DNA from: Polyangium fumosum
GTDB taxonomy: Bacteria; Myxococcota_A; Polyangia; Polyangiales; Polyangiaceae
DNA length: 64,000 nucleotides
Assembly: GCF_005144585.1 (NCBI RefSeq)
Contig: NZ_SSMQ01000001.1
Coordinates: 434,001 to 498,000, forward strand
Direction of reading: 5' to 3'
In this document: in pieces, positions 42,789 through 51,442 of the stretch
How positions within the stretch are numbered: position 1 is the first letter of the stretch
Layout of the letters: the number at the start of each line of letters is the position of its first letter
Translations under genes and position numbers: made by a program
The notes under the pieces: model-generated
Seen by the model: only the letters and a program-made list of their open reading frames with translations
Database searches by the model: none
Told to the model about the DNA's origin: nothing

Positions 42789-43691
42789 ATGCGCTCCGTC
42801 TGGCCTCGCCTCGCCGCGATGCTCGCCCTCACGGCTGCTTGCCATTCTGCGTTCGTCGTCGCGACGCCCTCCCTCGCGTTCGCGCAAGCCGCTGCCAAAG
42901 GCGACAAGGCCAGCGTCACCTCGCTCATCCAGCGCGGCAGCGCGCTCTTCGACGACGCCGAGTACGAAGAGTCGATCCAGACCCTCTCGGCCGCGCTCCT
43001 GCGCCCCGGCACGAGCAAGCAGGAGAAGATCGAGATCTACCGCCTGCTCGCCTACAACTACATCGTGCTCAAGCGCGCGGACGAGGCGGACGCCGCCGTG
43101 CGCGGGCTGCTCGTGCTCGACGAGACGTACAGCTTGCCGCCGACCGAGTCGCCGCGCTTCAAGGACTTCTTCAAGGCGACGCGCGAGAAGTGGGAGTCCG
43201 AGGGCAAGCCGGGCCGCGAGAAGGTCGACTCGCCTGCGGCCGAAAAGCCGATCCGCATCATGCACACCTCGCCCGCGCAGGTCCCGCCGGGCACGTTGAT
43301 CAAGCTCACGGGCCGCGTCGAAGATCCGGACGGCCGCGTGCGCGCGATGCAGCTCGCGTATCGCGCGGGCGCGGAGGGCAAGTTCATCCTCGTGCCGGCG
43401 AGCTACACGCTCGGCGAGTTTCGCGCGCAGATCCCGAGCGACGCGGTCAAACCTCCGCTCGTCGAGTACTACCTGCAGGCGATCGACAAGGGCGGCTTGC
43501 CGCTCACCTCGCGCGGCGACGCGGCCACGCCGCTGCGCATCGCCGTGCCTGCGGCGCAGAAGGGCGGCGTGCTGACGAGCCCGTGGTTCTGGGTGCCCGT
43601 CGGCCTCGCGGTCGTGGGCGGCGGCGTGGCCGCGACGTACATCCTCCTCAACCAGAGGACCTCGACCGTGACGATTCGCGTGACGGAGTAG
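42789..43691 (+). CDS. Exported TPR-like protein with C-terminal anchor
   Basis: 300 residues. Signal peptide 1-32 (LAAMLALTAACHSAFVVATPSLAFAQA). TPR-like region 40-110 (SLIQRGSALFDDAEYEESIQTLSAALL; YRLLAYNYIVLKRADEADAAVRGLLVLD), then an Ig-like/beta domain (IMHTSPAQVPPGTLIKLTGRVEDPDGRVRAMQLAYR). One membrane span near the C-terminus (WFWVPVGLAVVGGGVAATYILL). Similar periplasmic proteins occur widely in myxobacteria without known function. Same strand as prmA. Confidence 0.8.
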   Translation: MRSVWPRLAAMLALTAACHSAFVVATPSLAFAQAAAKGDKASVTSLIQRGSALFDDAEYEESIQTLSAALLRPGTSKQEKIEIYRLLAYNYIVLKRADEADAAVRGLLVLDETYSLPPTESPRFKDFFKATREKWESEGKPGREKVDSPAAEKPIRIMHTSPAQVPPGTLIKLTGRVEDPDGRVRAMQLAYRAGAEGKFILVPASYTLGEFRAQIPSDAVKPPLVEYYLQAIDKGGLPLTSRGDAATPLRIAVPAAQKGGVLTSPWFWVPVGLAVVGGGVAATYILLNQRTSTVTIRVTE

Positions 43692-43741
43692 CCGATCCCG
43701 AGTGGCCAAGAGGCCCGATCCGCGCCAAACCTGCCTCACCC

Positions 43742-44638
43742 ATGACCGAGCCCGTTTATCCGTTCGTCGCCGTCGACGTCCCTCGCGATCGAGTTGAAGA
43801 GCTCGGCGCAACCCTCTTCGATCTCGGCGCCATGGGCGTCGAGGAGCGCGACGAGCAGACGCTCGCGAAAGGCGCGGGCTCCGGGAAGGTGACCCTCGTC
43901 GCGAGCTTCTCCACGCGAGAGGAAGCCGACCAGGCGATCGCGGCGCTCGTCGAGGAGGATGCCTCGCTCGCGCCGCGCATCGAAGAGATCGTGGGCGACG
44001 CCTGGCGCGACGCCTGGAAGCAGCACTTCGAGCCGTTTCAGTTCACGCCCGACGTGATCGTGGTGCCGCCGTGGGTCGCGTACGAGAAGAAGCACGCGGA
44101 CGAGCACGTGCTCGAGCTCGAACCGGGCCGCGCCTTCGGCACGGGCTTGCATGCGACGACCGCGCTCGTCGCCGAGATGCTTCACGATCGTAAGAGTTCG
44201 CTCTCCGGCGCGCGTGTGCTCGACGTCGGCACGGGCAGCGGGATCCTCGCGCTCGTCGCGCTGATCTACGGCGCCGCGAGCGCGCTCGCGATCGACAATG
44301 ACGCCGAGGTGATCGACGTCGTGCGCGAGAACGCCGAGCGCAACCACCTCGCCGATCGCATCGTCGTGCGCGAGCAGACGATCGAGAGCGTGACCGAGCC
44401 GTTCCCCGTGGTGCTCGCGAACATCGAGACGCGCGTGCTCCGTCCGATCGCGGAGGATCTTGCGCGCGCGGTTTCGCCTTCGGGCCTCTTGATCCTCTCG
44501 GGCATCCTCGCGGCCGAGCACGACGAGATCGTCGCGCGGTACACCTCGCTCGCGCGCCCGCTCCGCCACCTCGAGACGCGCCGCCGCGGTGACGGTACGG
44601 GTGACGACTGGGTCGCGATCGCGTTTGCTGCGTCATGA
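43742..44638 (+). CDS. prmA: Ribosomal protein L11 methyltransferase
   Basis: 298 residues. SAM-binding VLDVGTGSGILALVALIYGA, GRAFGTGLHATT (the PrmA FGTG-HxTT motif), and VLANIETRVLRPIA (NIxxxxL motif). N-terminal substrate-recognition domain FVAVDVPRDRVEELGATLFDLGAMGVEERD. Trimethylates L11 in the cytoplasm. The stop overlaps the rsmE start (ATGA, 44635-44638); prmA-rsmE is a common bacterial pair. Confidence 0.94.
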   Translation: MTEPVYPFVAVDVPRDRVEELGATLFDLGAMGVEERDEQTLAKGAGSGKVTLVASFSTREEADQAIAALVEEDASLAPRIEEIVGDAWRDAWKQHFEPFQFTPDVIVVPPWVAYEKKHADEHVLELEPGRAFGTGLHATTALVAEMLHDRKSSLSGARVLDVGTGSGILALVALIYGAASALAIDNDAEVIDVVRENAERNHLADRIVVREQTIESVTEPFPVVLANIETRVLRPIAEDLARAVSPSGLLILSGILAAEHDEIVARYTSLARPLRHLETRRRGDGTGDDWVAIAFAAS

Positions 44639-45363
44639 GAGGCCCGCTGCGTGTCCCCGTCGCCCGCGTCGAAGCGGGCTCTTCGATCCTCGACGAGGAC
44701 GCCTCCCGCTACGTCGCGCGTGTGCATCGAAAGCGCCTCGGGGATCGCGTGGTGCTCTTCGATCCCGACCGTGCGATCGAGGCTGACGCCGAGATCACCG
44801 CGATCGATCGCGCGAGCGTCGCCGTCGTCGTCGAAGCGCCGCGCGCGGCCACGTTCCTCCCGGCGCGCCGCGTGACGCTCCTCCAGGCCACGTGCAAGAG
44901 CGATAAGTTCGACGCCATCGTGCGCGACGCGACCGAGCTCGGCGCGAGCCGCGTGGTCCCGATCAACGCCGAGCGATCCGTGGGCCGCCCTGCGGACGGC
45001 CGTGCTGCGCGGTGGCGGCGCATCGCGGTCGAGGCCGCGCGGCAATGCGGACGCGGCGATGCGCCTGCGATCTCGTCGCCGATGGAGCTCGTGGAGGCCG
45101 TGCAGCTCTTCGCGTCGGGCGAGGGCGTGAACGGCTTCTGCCTGGATCCAGCGGCCGACGCGCCGCTCGGCCCGGCGCTCCGGCGCCTCGGCCCGGAGGT
45201 CGAGCTCGCGTTCGTCGTGGGCCCCGAGGGAGGTTTGTCGCCGGCCGAGATCGAGGCCTGCACCTCGGCTGGCCTCGCGCGTGTCTCGTTCGGCCCGCTC
45301 ACGCTCCGCGCCGAGACGGTATGCGCGGCGGTGCTCGGGGCGGTCGTGCTGCTCTCCCGATAA
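44635..45363 (+). CDS. rsmE: 16S rRNA m3U1498 methyltransferase
   Basis: 242 residues. SPOUT-class knot motifs GPEGGLSPAEIEAC and LTLRAETVCAAVLGAV are diagnostic, with the N-terminal PUA-like part HRKRLGDRVVLFDPDRA and the KSDKFDAIVRDATELGASRVVPINAERSV block. Translationally coupled to prmA. Confidence 0.95.
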   Translation: MRGPLRVPVARVEAGSSILDEDASRYVARVHRKRLGDRVVLFDPDRAIEADAEITAIDRASVAVVVEAPRAATFLPARRVTLLQATCKSDKFDAIVRDATELGASRVVPINAERSVGRPADGRAARWRRIAVEAARQCGRGDAPAISSPMELVEAVQLFASGEGVNGFCLDPAADAPLGPALRRLGPEVELAFVVGPEGGLSPAEIEACTSAGLARVSFGPLTLRAETVCAAVLGAVVLLSR

Positions 45364-45364
45364 C

Positions 45365-45400
45365 GTCCCCGCCGGGGACAAACACCGGCCGGGGACAAAC
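45365..45400 (+). promoter_or_regulatory. Hairpin and direct repeat upstream of the histidine kinase
   Basis: GTCCCC-GCC-GGGGAC (45365-45379), right after the rsmE stop, can serve as its terminator. The right half is also the first of two direct copies of CCGGGGACAAAC, spaced 17 bp apart, ending near 45400, 13 bp before the -35 box of the next gene: a possible operator. Confidence 0.4.
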
Positions 45401-45412
45401 CGTGCAACGGAC

Positions 45413-45441
45413 TTGACAAACCCGGGCGCCCGGCATCACCT
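45413..45441 (+). promoter_or_regulatory. Promoter of the histidine kinase operon, possibly leaderless
   Basis: Consensus -35 TTGACA (45413-45418), 17-bp spacer, weak -10 TCACCT (45436-45441). With standard geometry +1 is the G of the GTG start at 45448. There is no Shine-Dalgarno upstream of this start. Confidence 0.45.
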
Positions 45442-45447
45442 TCCGGC

Positions 45448-46995
45448 GTGTCTTTCCTCGACGACGTGCGCCGCACTCTCGACCGCCCGGAGGGTTCTTC
45501 GTGGGCGCTCTCGGGGCTCGGCGCGCATCGAAAGACGCTGCTCGACGCCCTCGAAGCGCTCGAAGCGCGCGGCGAGCCCGAGGAGAAAATCGAGCGCCTG
45601 CACGACGTCTGGTCCGACAAGCTCGGGGCGTTCGTCCAGGAAATGCAGCGATGGCTCGAAGGCGGCCTCGCGTTTGGCGCGAGCGCCGCGGAGCTCCACG
45701 CGCTCATCGACGTCGCGCTCCGCCGCCGGCTCGGTTTGTCCGACTCGGCCGGCTCGCGCACCCGCGATCGCGAGCTCGATCGCCTCTCCAGCGAAGTCCT
45801 CTTCTCCATCCAGCGCCCCGAGCGCACCCCGAGCCTCTGGCCCGAGCGATATGCGCTCGAAGTCCGGGCATTACGTCGCGCCGAGGGCGAGACGCTCCTC
45901 ACGCCCATTGGCCGGCTCGTCCTCAGCCTGCCCGAGCGGGACGCCGTCCGCTGGCTGCTCGCGGTCGAAGTCGCGCAATCCCGCGGGCCCTCGGATCCGT
46001 GGCGCCTCTCGCGCGCGGCGGCGGCGCGCCTCGTCGCGGCCCGCAGGCTCCGCGTCTTCTGGTATGGCAGCGAGGTAGCCGCGCATCCCCAATCGCTCGA
46101 TCGCCTCGCCGCGCTCGGCCTCCTTTCGTTCGAGGACGAGGCCGAGGAGGCGCTCACCACATACGAGCTCACCGAGAATGGCGCCGAGCTGCTCGCCGAG
46201 GTCGCGTCCGGCGATACGCCGATGGTCCTGCTCGCCGGTGCGCTCATTCAGGACGAGACGGCCGCCGTCCTCGACCGCATTCGCGCGGCCACCGCATTGA
46301 TCCAGCGCGAGAGCGCCGCCTTCGCCATGACCCGCCATGCGCGTATGGTCGCGCACGAGATCCGCAATGCCCTGGTCCCCGTGCGCGAGGCCATCGACGA
46401 CCTCTTCGCCGCGCTCCAGCGGGATGGCCGCGGGCCGCTCGTCGATCGGCACGGCGCCACCATCACGGGCGGCGTCGACCGCATTTTCCGGTTCATGACC
46501 GAAATGGCGCAGGTCGTCGAGCGCGCCGGCCCGCCGCCCGAGCCTTTCGACGTCGCGGCGGCCATCGAGGACGCGCTCGCCGCCCTCGCCGAGGAGCTCG
46601 GCCGCGTGGCCCTTTTCGATCGGCCCCGCTTCCTCCCGCCCGTCCGTGGACGCCGCGACCGGTTCGTCCTGGCCATCGTCGATTTGCTCCGCAATGCGGC
46701 GCGCGCCCGCGACGACCGACCGGCTGAAATTCGCGTCGCCGCCACGCTCGACGCGGATGGCGCCATCGTCGTCACCGTCGACGATGACGGGCCGGGCGTC
46801 CCGCCCGAGTATCGAAAAGCGATTTTTGCGCCCGGATTTTCCTTGCGGCCGGGCGGGACGGGGCAGGGGCTCGCGCTCGTGCGTGAGGTCGCGCGGGCGG
46901 AGCTCGGCGGCGAGGCGTATTGCGAGGAGAGCCCGCTCGGCGGGGCTCGATTCGTCCTTCGCCTGCCGGTGGACGCCGGAAGGAGCGCCGCGTGA
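45448..46995 (+). CDS. Soluble sensor histidine kinase with winged-helix-like region
   Basis: 515 residues, GTG start. No signal peptide or membrane span. Residues 1-200 are helical with no recognised sensor; residues about 205-255 (SLDRLAALGLLSFEDEAEEA ... YELTENGAELLAEVA) look like a winged-helix wing. DHp helix with phospho-acceptor His303 in MVAHEIRNALVPV; ATPase domain with N-box Asn416 (DLLRNAARA), G1 DDDGPGVP (445-452) and G2 GGTGQGLALV (469-478). Complete, so autophosphorylation is expected. The stop overlaps the GTG of the REC-nuclease gene, making that its obvious partner. Confidence 0.9.
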   Translation: MSFLDDVRRTLDRPEGSSWALSGLGAHRKTLLDALEALEARGEPEEKIERLHDVWSDKLGAFVQEMQRWLEGGLAFGASAAELHALIDVALRRRLGLSDSAGSRTRDRELDRLSSEVLFSIQRPERTPSLWPERYALEVRALRRAEGETLLTPIGRLVLSLPERDAVRWLLAVEVAQSRGPSDPWRLSRAAAARLVAARRLRVFWYGSEVAAHPQSLDRLAALGLLSFEDEAEEALTTYELTENGAELLAEVASGDTPMVLLAGALIQDETAAVLDRIRAATALIQRESAAFAMTRHARMVAHEIRNALVPVREAIDDLFAALQRDGRGPLVDRHGATITGGVDRIFRFMTEMAQVVERAGPPPEPFDVAAAIEDALAALAEELGRVALFDRPRFLPPVRGRRDRFVLAIVDLLRNAARARDDRPAEIRVAATLDADGAIVVTVDDDGPGVPPEYRKAIFAPGFSLRPGGTGQGLALVREVARAELGGEAYCEESPLGGARFVLRLPVDAGRSAA

Positions 46996-47924
46996 GACCG
47001 ATGGGCCGCATCTTGATCATCGACGACGACCCGAGCTTTTTGCAGCTCTATCGCGCTCGGCTCGGCGCCGAGGGGTATCTCGTCGAGACTGCGGACGAGA
47101 TCGAAAAGGCGCTCGCGCGGCTCGACCAGGGCGGCTGGGACGTCGTGCTCGTCGATCAGAAGCTCGACGGCAAGACGGGCCCGGACACCGGCCTCGACCT
47201 CGTCTCCGAGGTTTCCCGTCGCGCGCCGCTCGCGAAGACCATCCTCGTCACGGGGTATGCCACGGAGGCCGCGGTCACGCGGGCTTTCCAGGACGGCGCC
47301 TATGATTACCTCGAAAAAGGCCCGATCTTCCGGGTCCTCTTGCTGGCAAAACTGCGCAATGCGCTCGAAGCCGTGCGGGCGCACCATTTCGGCGAGCTCT
47401 CCTCGGACGAGGCCGAGGCGGCGATTCGCGACACCTGGGTCGCGGCCGAGAGCGAGACGGACCCGAACCGCAAGGGCAAGCTGCTCGAAGACCTCATGGT
47501 CCTCGTCTTCAAGACGATCCCCGGTTTTCGCCACGCCTCGGCCCGTCGCCGCAACGAGGAGGAGGAGATCGACCTCGTCATCCGCAACGAATCCACCGAT
47601 CCTTTCTGGGTGAACGAACGCACGTCGTACATCCTCGCCGAATGCAAGAACTGGACGAGGCCCGCGGGCGCCACGGAGATTCGTAGCTTTCTGTGGAAGC
47701 TCTCGCGCAAGTTCAATCGCTCGCGCCTCGGCCTTTTCATCGCGCCGGGCGGGTTTTCCGCGCCCCTCCGCAGCGATCTGCACGGCGAGCGCCGGGATGA
47801 TTACCTCGTCCTTCTCATCAACAAGGCGGATTTGCGGGAGCTCGTCCACGCGCCGGATCGAAATGCCTTCCTGAAGAAGCTGCACGAGCGGGCCGTGCTC
47901 GAATTGCACGGCGAGAACCGCTGA
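46992..47924 (+). CDS. Response regulator with PD-(D/E)XK nuclease output domain
   Basis: 310 residues. The GTG at 46992 overlaps the kinase stop (GTGA) and is preceded by GGAAGGAG; the ATG at 47001 is too far from that site. Receiver domain 1-125: acidic pocket DDD 11-13, phospho-acceptor Asp55 (VVLVDQKL), Thr87 (LVTGYA), Lys109 (YLEKGP). Residues 145-300 form a restriction-endonuclease-like domain: Glu166 (KGKLLEDLM), Asp194 (EEEIDLVI) and the Glu217-x-Lys219 pair (YILAECKNW), with flanking strands GLFIAPGGF and DYLVLLINK, as in Mrr-type nucleases. So phosphorylation probably gates a nuclease. No DNA-binding HTH domain. Confidence 0.88.
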   Translation: MRPMGRILIIDDDPSFLQLYRARLGAEGYLVETADEIEKALARLDQGGWDVVLVDQKLDGKTGPDTGLDLVSEVSRRAPLAKTILVTGYATEAAVTRAFQDGAYDYLEKGPIFRVLLLAKLRNALEAVRAHHFGELSSDEAEAAIRDTWVAAESETDPNRKGKLLEDLMVLVFKTIPGFRHASARRRNEEEEIDLVIRNESTDPFWVNERTSYILAECKNWTRPAGATEIRSFLWKLSRKFNRSRLGLFIAPGGFSAPLRSDLHGERRDDYLVLLINKADLRELVHAPDRNAFLKKLHERAVLELHGENR

Positions 47925-47931
47925 AGCGCCT

Positions 47932-49410
47932 TCACCTCTTGCGCGCGCCGATCAGCCGCCGCAGCGCCTCGGCCAGCGTCGGGTAGGTCCGGCGTGATTG
48001 CATGTCGACGCCGAGGTCCACCATCGTCTTCGCCACGCTCGGCCCGATGCCAGAGAGCAGCCCCGTCGCGCCGACGAGCTCCACGCTGCGCATCACGTTC
48101 GAGAGGTGCTGCGCCGCCTCCGCGTCGACCGTGTCCACGCCCGTCAGGTCGAGGATCACCGCGCTCGATTGCCTACCCACGACCTCGGTGAGCAGCCGTT
48201 CGAGCAGGATGCTCGCGCGGGCCTGGTCGATCGATCCGATCAGCGGCACGACGAGCACACCCTGCCAAACCTCGATCACCGGGCTCGACAGTCCGACGAT
48301 GGCTTGCTGCTGCGATTGGATCAGCGCGAGCTGTTCTTCGAGCCGACGGTGGTTCTCTACGTGATCGGTCACGTTCTCCGCCACGGAGTAGATACGCACC
48401 ACGCGCTCGCCAAACGTATCGCGCACCGGGATGATCGTGTTACGCCAGTGCGTCGTGGCAAAGGACGTCCCGGAGACGAACTGCTCCCCGGCGAACGCCC
48501 GCTTCATGTCCGCCTTGAAATCCTCGCGGTTGCTGTAAAGCTCGTAGAGGTTTGTCCCAACGAGTTCGCCTGGCATGATGCCGAGGTCCTTGAGGCCATT
48601 GCCCAGGGACATCTTGCACGTCCCGTCCGCGTCCATGGCCCAGATCGCGAGGGGCAGCTCCGCGAGCGCCCGGATCAAGGCCTTGGCCTGGAGGGTCTCT
48701 TCCGAGTTCTCATTGGCGCGGAGAGAGAATCCGACGATCGCGCTGACATTGCCGGCTGCGTCTCGCACGGGCGTGAGGCGGCGTATCCAGTAGGACATGC
48801 CCTCGATGCTGTCCCCGTAAAGCTCCTCCCCCGCGAGGGCGCGTTCGGTCTCCTCCCGGGCGACCGATCCGGGGGGATAGATCTGGAGCGCATTCATGCC
48901 GACGATCGCGCCCGGCGCGAGTCCGAAATGGGCGAGCCCTTTCCCTTCAGAGACCAGGATCGTCCCATCCTTGGCGATCGCCCAGAGGATGCCCTCGAAT
49001 CGATCGAAGATTTTGCCGAGGAGCACGGTCCGAAGCGGGACGGGCTCGTCTTTTTCGACGAGGGGAGAAAGCGGCGCTGGAATGTCCGCGCGAGGCTCCG
49101 CGGGGCCGTCCATCCGGACGCATACCCCACCATGACCGGTGGGCCATGTGGTCCAGCGGTTCGCCGTGCCTGTCGCGAGACGGGCGAAAAACGTCGATTT
49201 CTGCGATTGCCCGCTCGCCACGGCCGCGCAGGCCGACGACACGACGCTCCGATCCGCCGCGTCGAAGAGCGTGAGCAGCGACGAGGCCTCGCCGAGCGCC
49301 AGGCGCGCGGCTTCATTATGCGCCACGACCACGTCGCCTTCGACGAGCAACAGCGGATCCGGGCACCCGTCGAACATTCCGCCGAGATGGCGGTATATGT
49401 CGCCGATCAT
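47932..49410 (-). CDS. PAS-PAS-STAS regulator, RsbR-like
   Basis: 492 residues. Two or three PAS folds: N-terminal GMFDGCPDPLLLVEGDVVVAHNEAARLAL, then FEGILWAIAKDGTILVSEGKGLAHFG with a PAC-like ERLTPVRDAAGNVSAIVGFS block, and LPLAIWAMDADGTCKMSLGNGLKDLG with YSNREDFKADM. The C-terminal STAS domain (about 395-490) contains VLVVPLIGSIDQARASILLERLL and AVILDLTGVDTVDAEAAQHL, as in RsbR/stressosome proteins. No kinase or HTH. Probably a sensory component of a partner-switching pathway. Convergent with the nuclease regulator (7 bases apart). Confidence 0.85.
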   Translation of the reverse strand: MIGDIYRHLGGMFDGCPDPLLLVEGDVVVAHNEAARLALGEASSLLTLFDAADRSVVSSACAAVASGQSQKSTFFARLATGTANRWTTWPTGHGGVCVRMDGPAEPRADIPAPLSPLVEKDEPVPLRTVLLGKIFDRFEGILWAIAKDGTILVSEGKGLAHFGLAPGAIVGMNALQIYPPGSVAREETERALAGEELYGDSIEGMSYWIRRLTPVRDAAGNVSAIVGFSLRANENSEETLQAKALIRALAELPLAIWAMDADGTCKMSLGNGLKDLGIMPGELVGTNLYELYSNREDFKADMKRAFAGEQFVSGTSFATTHWRNTIIPVRDTFGERVVRIYSVAENVTDHVENHRRLEEQLALIQSQQQAIVGLSSPVIEVWQGVLVVPLIGSIDQARASILLERLLTEVVGRQSSAVILDLTGVDTVDAEAAQHLSNVMRSVELVGATGLLSGIGPSVAKTMVDLGVDMQSRRTYPTLAEALRRLIGARKR

Positions 49411-49509
49411 GAGAGCGGCTCTAACAGAGAAGGGAGAAAGGCACAACCCGAGGCGTCATCCAGGTGCCTCTTCCATGAACATTGGTAATGTATGCACGTA
49501 TTCGGCCTC

Positions 49510-51165
49510 TCAGAGCGGGTGCACGGGCTCGTGCGCCGCCTTTTTTCCGGCGAGGAAGCCAAAGACGAGGGCCGGGCCGATCGTCCCGCCCGCGCCCCAG
49601 TATCCGCGGCCGGCCGGGGATGCAATGCAATTGCCGGCGCCGAAGAGGCCCGGGATCCCCGTGCCATCGGGCCGGAGCACACGCCCGTCCGTCCCGGTGA
49701 TCGGGCCGCCGCAGGTATCGAGCGTCCCGGCGCCGAGGATCACCGCATAATAAGGCCCGCTCGCCGACATCGGATGCATCGTGCGGTTCGCCGTCACGCT
49801 GCGCGACGGCCCTTGCCAGGCATTCTCGAACGACGTGGCGCCGCGCTGGAAATCGAGGTCCACGCCCGTCGCCGCGAAGCCATTGAAGCGTGTGATCGTG
49901 GCATCCAGATTCGTCACGAAATTCGGATCGAGCTTCACGGAGGGCACGACGCCGCTCGCCGCGAACCGCTGGCCGCGCAGCGCGTCGAGACGCGCGTCGA
50001 TCGCCGCGGCGAGCGCCGCGCGGGTATTCGCCTTGATCACGAACGGAGGCAACGTCCCCGGGGCGGGCACGACGCCACGCCACGGCCAGGACGTTGGCTC
50101 CTGGGCCACGGCCTCGTCCCAGATCATGAACTGAACGAGGTTCGGCTCGTCGGTCCCGAGCGCCAGGAAATGGCTCTGCGCCCGGACGTGATAAGGCATT
50201 TTCTCGTTGACGCACCGGCGCCCGCACTTGTTGACGAGGATCGTGCTGTCGCCATAGACTCCAAAGGCGATCGCGCCGACGTTCGTGACGTGGCCGTTCT
50301 GCGCCGCGGCTTCCTCGATCGCGAGCTGAAAATAAAATCCATTCGACAGGTTCCCGATCGCGGCGCCGAGGCTCGCGGCGATATCCAAAAAGTCGCCCTT
50401 GCCCGTGGGCACGCTGCCCGTGCCGAAGAGCGGTCCTCGTTGCAACCCGAGCACCTTCCCGCGCGCGTGCGAAAAGCCGCCCGTCGCGAACACGACCGCG
50501 CGCCGCGCCCGCGCCCGCTTGCGCGCGCCGTGGTGTTCGATCTCCACGCCGACCACCTCGCCGTCCTTCTTCTGGATCGCGCCGACGACCCGATGGTTCG
50601 TGCGAATGGGGACGTGCCTCGCTTGGAGCCAATCGATCATCGACTGCGTCAGGAGGTAGCCCGGCCATCCGACCAGGCCCGGGGGCGCATTGCCGAGCAC
50701 GCGCCCATACGGTGATACGTTCTCGGGCAGGCCGGCGTGGTAGTCCGGATCCGAGATCGGGCTCGGGGAGAAGCCAAAACCCGGGTAGATGATGGGGAAC
50801 AGGGCGCCGAGCTGGGTGAGCTCGTCGATCACGTCGGAGCCGTGATCATAAAACGCCGCGAGCAGATCGTACTCGCGCTTCGGCAGGCCGAGATGGGACG
50901 CCGCCGGGTCGTAGAGCGACGGATAAGAGAGGCGAGCCATGAGCTTCAGCGCGTCGAGGCGCGGATCCATGAGGCCCTGCGCGCGCATCAGCGAGTTGTT
51001 GGGGATCCAGAATGCGCCACCCGATATCGAGGCGGTGCCTCCGGGCTGCGGGCCCGCCTCCAGCAAGAGCACCGATACGCCCTCGTGCACGGCCGCCACC
51101 GCCGCCGCGAGCGCCGCGGCCCCAGCTCCGACGATCACCACGTCCGCATCATAATGCCAAGTCAT
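49510..51165 (-). CDS. FAD-dependent oxidoreductase (fumarate reductase/ketosteroid dehydrogenase type)
   Basis: 551 residues. N-terminal dinucleotide fold DVVIVGAGAAALAAAVAAVHEG with LLEAGPQPGGTASISGG; ATGGFSHARGKVLG; C-terminal FAD contact LFGAGNCIASPAGRGYWGAG-GTIGPALVFGFLAG. The layout matches the flavoprotein subunit family of fumarate reductase and 3-ketosteroid-1-dehydrogenases. No signal peptide. Divergent from the amidohydrolase gene across 277 bases. Substrate not identifiable. Confidence 0.88.
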   Translation of the reverse strand: MTWHYDADVVIVGAGAAALAAAVAAVHEGVSVLLLEAGPQPGGTASISGGAFWIPNNSLMRAQGLMDPRLDALKLMARLSYPSLYDPAASHLGLPKREYDLLAAFYDHGSDVIDELTQLGALFPIIYPGFGFSPSPISDPDYHAGLPENVSPYGRVLGNAPPGLVGWPGYLLTQSMIDWLQARHVPIRTNHRVVGAIQKKDGEVVGVEIEHHGARKRARARRAVVFATGGFSHARGKVLGLQRGPLFGTGSVPTGKGDFLDIAASLGAAIGNLSNGFYFQLAIEEAAAQNGHVTNVGAIAFGVYGDSTILVNKCGRRCVNEKMPYHVRAQSHFLALGTDEPNLVQFMIWDEAVAQEPTSWPWRGVVPAPGTLPPFVIKANTRAALAAAIDARLDALRGQRFAASGVVPSVKLDPNFVTNLDATITRFNGFAATGVDLDFQRGATSFENAWQGPSRSVTANRTMHPMSASGPYYAVILGAGTLDTCGGPITGTDGRVLRPDGTGIPGLFGAGNCIASPAGRGYWGAGGTIGPALVFGFLAGKKAAHEPVHPL

Positions 51166-51442
51166 ACAGGTGCTCCTTGTTCGAGGAGCGAATCGATGAT
51201 CCGCCCACGATTACCCAATCTAACCGATCCCGCCCCCACGCCGCGCAGAATTTCCGTTCGAGGAGCACGGTTTTGTCCCCTTGGCCATTCTGTGCCAGGG
51301 GGCGCGGCCCGGCGTGGCAGGGGAGTTGCCTTGCTCGCGCTTTCCGCATGAAGCGCGGACGGTGGGCTCGCGGGTCCGGCTCGCCGGCTTAGATTTCCTG
51401 GGCGAGCGCGCTATCGTGGCGCGTTGGCCCAGGAGGTCCATC

